From assembly GCF_025352645.1 (NCBI RefSeq), contig NZ_JANXSO010000106.1, positions 1 to 42,498 on the forward strand: 42,498 nt of DNA. Reading direction: 5' to 3'. The translations under genes and the position numbers were made by a program. This document shows positions 40,375-42,498 of this stretch, piece by piece. Under the pieces are notes generated by a model, which ran no database searches, had not been told where the DNA came from, and saw nothing but the letters and a program-made list of their open reading frames with translations. Origin of the DNA: Iodobacter sp. (lineage in GTDB: Bacteria; Pseudomonadota; Gammaproteobacteria; Burkholderiales; Chitinibacteraceae). Position 1 is the first letter of the stretch. Each line of letters begins with the position of its first letter.

Positions 40375-40863
40375 CTACTCGATGCTTAAAGTTTTTACTT
40401 GCCACGCAGATCGCTCGTAATAAGGTTTAGTTTGCAGCTCTGGCTTGCTGTCGTAAGGGTAAACAATAAACAGTGGTCCTTTGGTTCGTGCGGGAATAGC
40501 CTGGCCATTCATTTTATGCGCCAGCAGCATATTAAATTGATTCACATCGTCAAAAGGAATCTCGGTTTTATAATCATTCAGCGCAACGGCTTTAATTTGC
40601 TGGCCGCTGGCTTTGGCTGCCCGTAATACATCGCGCAATAAGGGGCCGGTAAATTTAATGGGTAGCGCATCCCAAGGGGTTTTAGTACTGAAACTTTGCT
40701 GCGGCAGTTTTTCCAGCATCGCCAGATCAAACACCGCCGCCGTGGCCGTGTTTTTTTCGCCGACTTTGCCATTAATAGTCAAAATAATCTTGCCACTGGC
40801 TGGCTCCAGCGCTGCAGCAGGTAGAAATAAAAGCATCATCATTAGTAAGCGAAATACATTCAT
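40375..40863 (-). CDS. Periplasmic molybdopterin-oxidoreductase-like domain protein
   Basis: 162 residues with a signal peptide (LLMMMLLFLPAAALEPASG, cleavage near 19). The body (FDLAMLEKLPQQSFSTKTPW, about 45-64, then FTGPLLRDVLRAAK and KGPLFIVYPYD, about 128-138) resembles the short sulfite-oxidase-type molybdopterin-binding domain found in stand-alone periplasmic proteins. The cofactor Cys of true oxidases is not present, so it may be a sensor or accessory protein. It lies 41 bp downstream of the HD-GYP gene in the same direction, and such proteins often accompany c-di-GMP signalling genes. Confidence 0.7.
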   Translation of the reverse strand: MNVFRLLMMMLLFLPAAALEPASGKIILTINGKVGEKNTATAAVFDLAMLEKLPQQSFSTKTPWDALPIKFTGPLLRDVLRAAKASGQQIKAVALNDYKTEIPFDDVNQFNMLLAHKMNGQAIPARTKGPLFIVYPYDSKPELQTKPYYERSAWQVKTLSIE

Positions 40864-40904
40864 GGATGGGCCTTTTTTTAGCCAGTTTTAAACCTAAAAT
40901 CGCC

Positions 40905-42498
40905 CTATACCAGTGCTGCAGCGGCTAAATCACTGCAGGCAGGGGCGGGTAATAGTTTTTCGATTGCAGCAACATCCACCTCATCGATCTGATCTTGCTG
41001 CATAAATTTTTCTGCAAACACCAGCCACAGCTTACTGTGCAAGAAATATCGAAACAGCTCTGCATCTATATGCTGATCTTTGGCCATAAACGCCATAATC
41101 CGCAGCGATTCGGTCAGTGTTTTGGGCGATTTATATGGGCGATCAGCAGCGGTTAGTGCTTCAAATACATCGGCCAACGCCATAACTCGATCAGCGGTAC
41201 TCAACTTATCGGCAGATAAACGCCGTGGGTAACCTTTGCCGTCCAGTTTTTCATGATGTGTTGCTGCGATATCCGGCACTTTAGCAAGCTGAGCAGGCCA
41301 TGGCAGGCCGCGCAACATGATCAGTGTTTGCACAATATGGTCGTTAATTTTAAAGCGGTCTTCTTCCGTTAATGTGCCACGCCGAATAGATAGGTTGTAG
41401 AGCTCGCCCATATTTTGCGCATGCTTTGGCAAATCCATATCAAAGCCATGATGATTATTTGGATCATTTTTTTCTACCGCAGGCTTACGCTCCCCCCAAG
41501 GCACAATATGATCGCCACGGTCTGCCAGCAGCTGCTCCGCCACAGGCAGCCTTTCAGGAACATATTCACCTAGCCTGCGGTTTTCGTCAGCAGATAAGCC
41601 AAGTTGTTTATCAAAATTGCGCAGCCATGTTTGCCCGCCAATTTGCTTTAGGCGCTCTATATCTGCATCGGCCATAAATTCGCCGCCTACATTACAGCGG
41701 GCAACAAAAATAAAATCATCTTGTAAGGCTTGCTGGCGCTGTTTTAGCGCCGCCATTGATGTGCTTTCATCTGCACCAAAAGCCACCGCCCGCCAGTGAT
41801 CCAACTCGGCATCACGCCACATCACTTCAAAGCGCATCCGTACTTCATGGATGCGGTTGTAAATGGTTTCAAGCTTGGTGGCTTTATCAATAATATGCTC
41901 AGGGCTGATCACCTTGCCGCAATCATGTAGCCACGCACCTAGGTGAAACTCATAGCGCTGATCTTCGCTCATTTTAAAGCTAGTATAAGGCCCGCTTTCT
42001 TCTTGGCCCATTTGATCGACCAGCATGCCGGCCAGCTCTGGAACACGCTCGCAATGGCCACCGGTATAGGGGCTTTTGGCATCAATGGCATCCGCCATCA
42101 GCCGGATAACGGCATCCAGTAGTTTTTTCTGCGCATCAATCAGCTGACGCGTTTCTATTGATACGGCCAACATGCCCGACAGCTTATGTACAAACTCCAT
42201 AAACGAGCTATCGGAATGCCTGATATCGTCCTGATACTGCAAAATAAGCAAGCCTTCTGGCTGCCCGCTGCGGCCACGCAGCTCAATCTGCATCTCAAGC
42301 ATTCCTTCTGCCACTTTATGAATCACCGGCGGGCCCTGCTGCCGGTCGATATACACAAAGCCCGTATCCGTATGGCCCAATAATGGGCCCACGGCCACAG
42401 CACGCTCCATTTTGGCATGACTGTGATTCAGTAAATAAACGACTCCCGCCTGGCAGCGCGTTGCCTTCACCAGCTGCTTAAGGACATTGTCCAGCATG
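40905..42498 (-). CDS. GAF/HD-GYP cyclic-di-GMP phosphodiesterase, 5' end outside window
   Basis: 530 visible residues, with the first Met at the window edge; the protein begins inside a GAF domain (KQLVKATRCQAGVVYLLN), so the start is probably to the right. HD-GYP domains hydrolyse c-di-GMP. Visible motifs: TGGHCERVPELAGMLVDQMG (about 145-164), the HD pair WLHDCGKV (His191, Asp192), and HHEKLDGKGYPRRL with the GYP signature, followed by ADVFEALTAADRPYK. A long segment of about 200 residues lies between HD and GYP motifs, larger than in canonical domains. The C-terminal tail (about 490-530) is extra. Confidence 0.9.
   Translation of the reverse strand, partial: MLDNVLKQLVKATRCQAGVVYLLNHSHAKMERAVAVGPLLGHTDTGFVYIDRQQGPPVIHKVAEGMLEMQIELRGRSGQPEGLLILQYQDDIRHSDSSFMEFVHKLSGMLAVSIETRQLIDAQKKLLDAVIRLMADAIDAKSPYTGGHCERVPELAGMLVDQMGQEESGPYTSFKMSEDQRYEFHLGAWLHDCGKVISPEHIIDKATKLETIYNRIHEVRMRFEVMWRDAELDHWRAVAFGADESTSMAALKQRQQALQDDFIFVARCNVGGEFMADADIERLKQIGGQTWLRNFDKQLGLSADENRRLGEYVPERLPVAEQLLADRGDHIVPWGERKPAVEKNDPNNHHGFDMDLPKHAQNMGELYNLSIRRGTLTEEDRFKINDHIVQTLIMLRGLPWPAQLAKVPDIAATHHEKLDGKGYPRRLSADKLSTADRVMALADVFEALTAADRPYKSPKTLTESLRIMAFMAKDQHIDAELFRYFLHSKLWLVFAEKFMQQDQIDEVDVAAIEKLLPAPACSDLAAAALV

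Overview
The window is about 42.5 kb of a proteobacterial chromosome. A betaproteobacterium of the Neisseriales (Iodobacter/Chitinibacteraceae-like) is my best guess, from moderate GC content, the bioF-bioH pair and the style of the P2-like phage genes. That assignment is an inference. It holds a P2-family prophage that looks complete, flanked by type VI secretion (T6SS) cargo, and on the right a full-length homologue of Pseudomonas exotoxin A.

Region 1 (1-3250): the 3' part of a T6SS-type lipase effector (its 5' end lies outside the window), a Tli4-like immunity protein overlapping it by 4 bp, and one small unknown gene.

Region 2 (about 3251-32779): the prophage, in P2 late-gene order. Leftward portal and terminase (Q, P) are followed by rightward O N M L X, a lysis cassette (two holin-like proteins, M15 endolysin, embedded spanins), R S V W J I H and a fibre-assembly-like gene, FI FII, E/E' (with a -1 frameshift heptamer), a DNA methyltransferase inserted between E' and T, then T U D. 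Three TGT-N13-ACA motifs lie exactly where P2 has late promoters O, V and F. After D come a RelBE-type toxin-antitoxin pair, three small leftward membrane/secreted genes, a repressor, a divergent small gene, a relocated Ogr-like zinc-ribbon activator, the HUH replication protein A, small genes including a DksA/TraR-like zinc-finger protein, an excisionase, the tyrosine integrase and a membrane-protein gene. The right end is a 27-bp 3' fragment of a tmRNA (ssrA) or tRNA gene at 32753-32779. The intact RNA gene is not in the window, so the left attachment site is probably left of base 1. If so, the T6SS lipase/immunity pair is itself prophage cargo.

Region 3 (32780-36114): a PAAR protein, a small GxSxG hydrolase and a three-helix membrane protein form a tight operon that looks like spike tip, effector and immunity. 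Then come a second copy of a 54-bp repeat that also lies beside the prophage portal gene, a remnant of a second portal gene, and a decayed vgrG fragment with two in-frame stops. This repeats the left-end layout (effector cargo, repeat, portal) and suggests the relic of a second, tandem P2-like prophage that carried its own effectors.

Region 4 (36115-38121): a 668-residue exotoxin A homologue. All catalytic residues, all eight disulfide cysteines, the furin-type site and a KDEL-like C-terminus are present. Unusually, its signal peptide carries a lipobox.

Region 5 (38237-42498): ordinary chromosome on the minus strand: bioF, an 87-bp inverted-repeat element, bioH, a small periplasmic molybdopterin-oxidoreductase-like protein and the C-terminal part of a GAF/HD-GYP protein.
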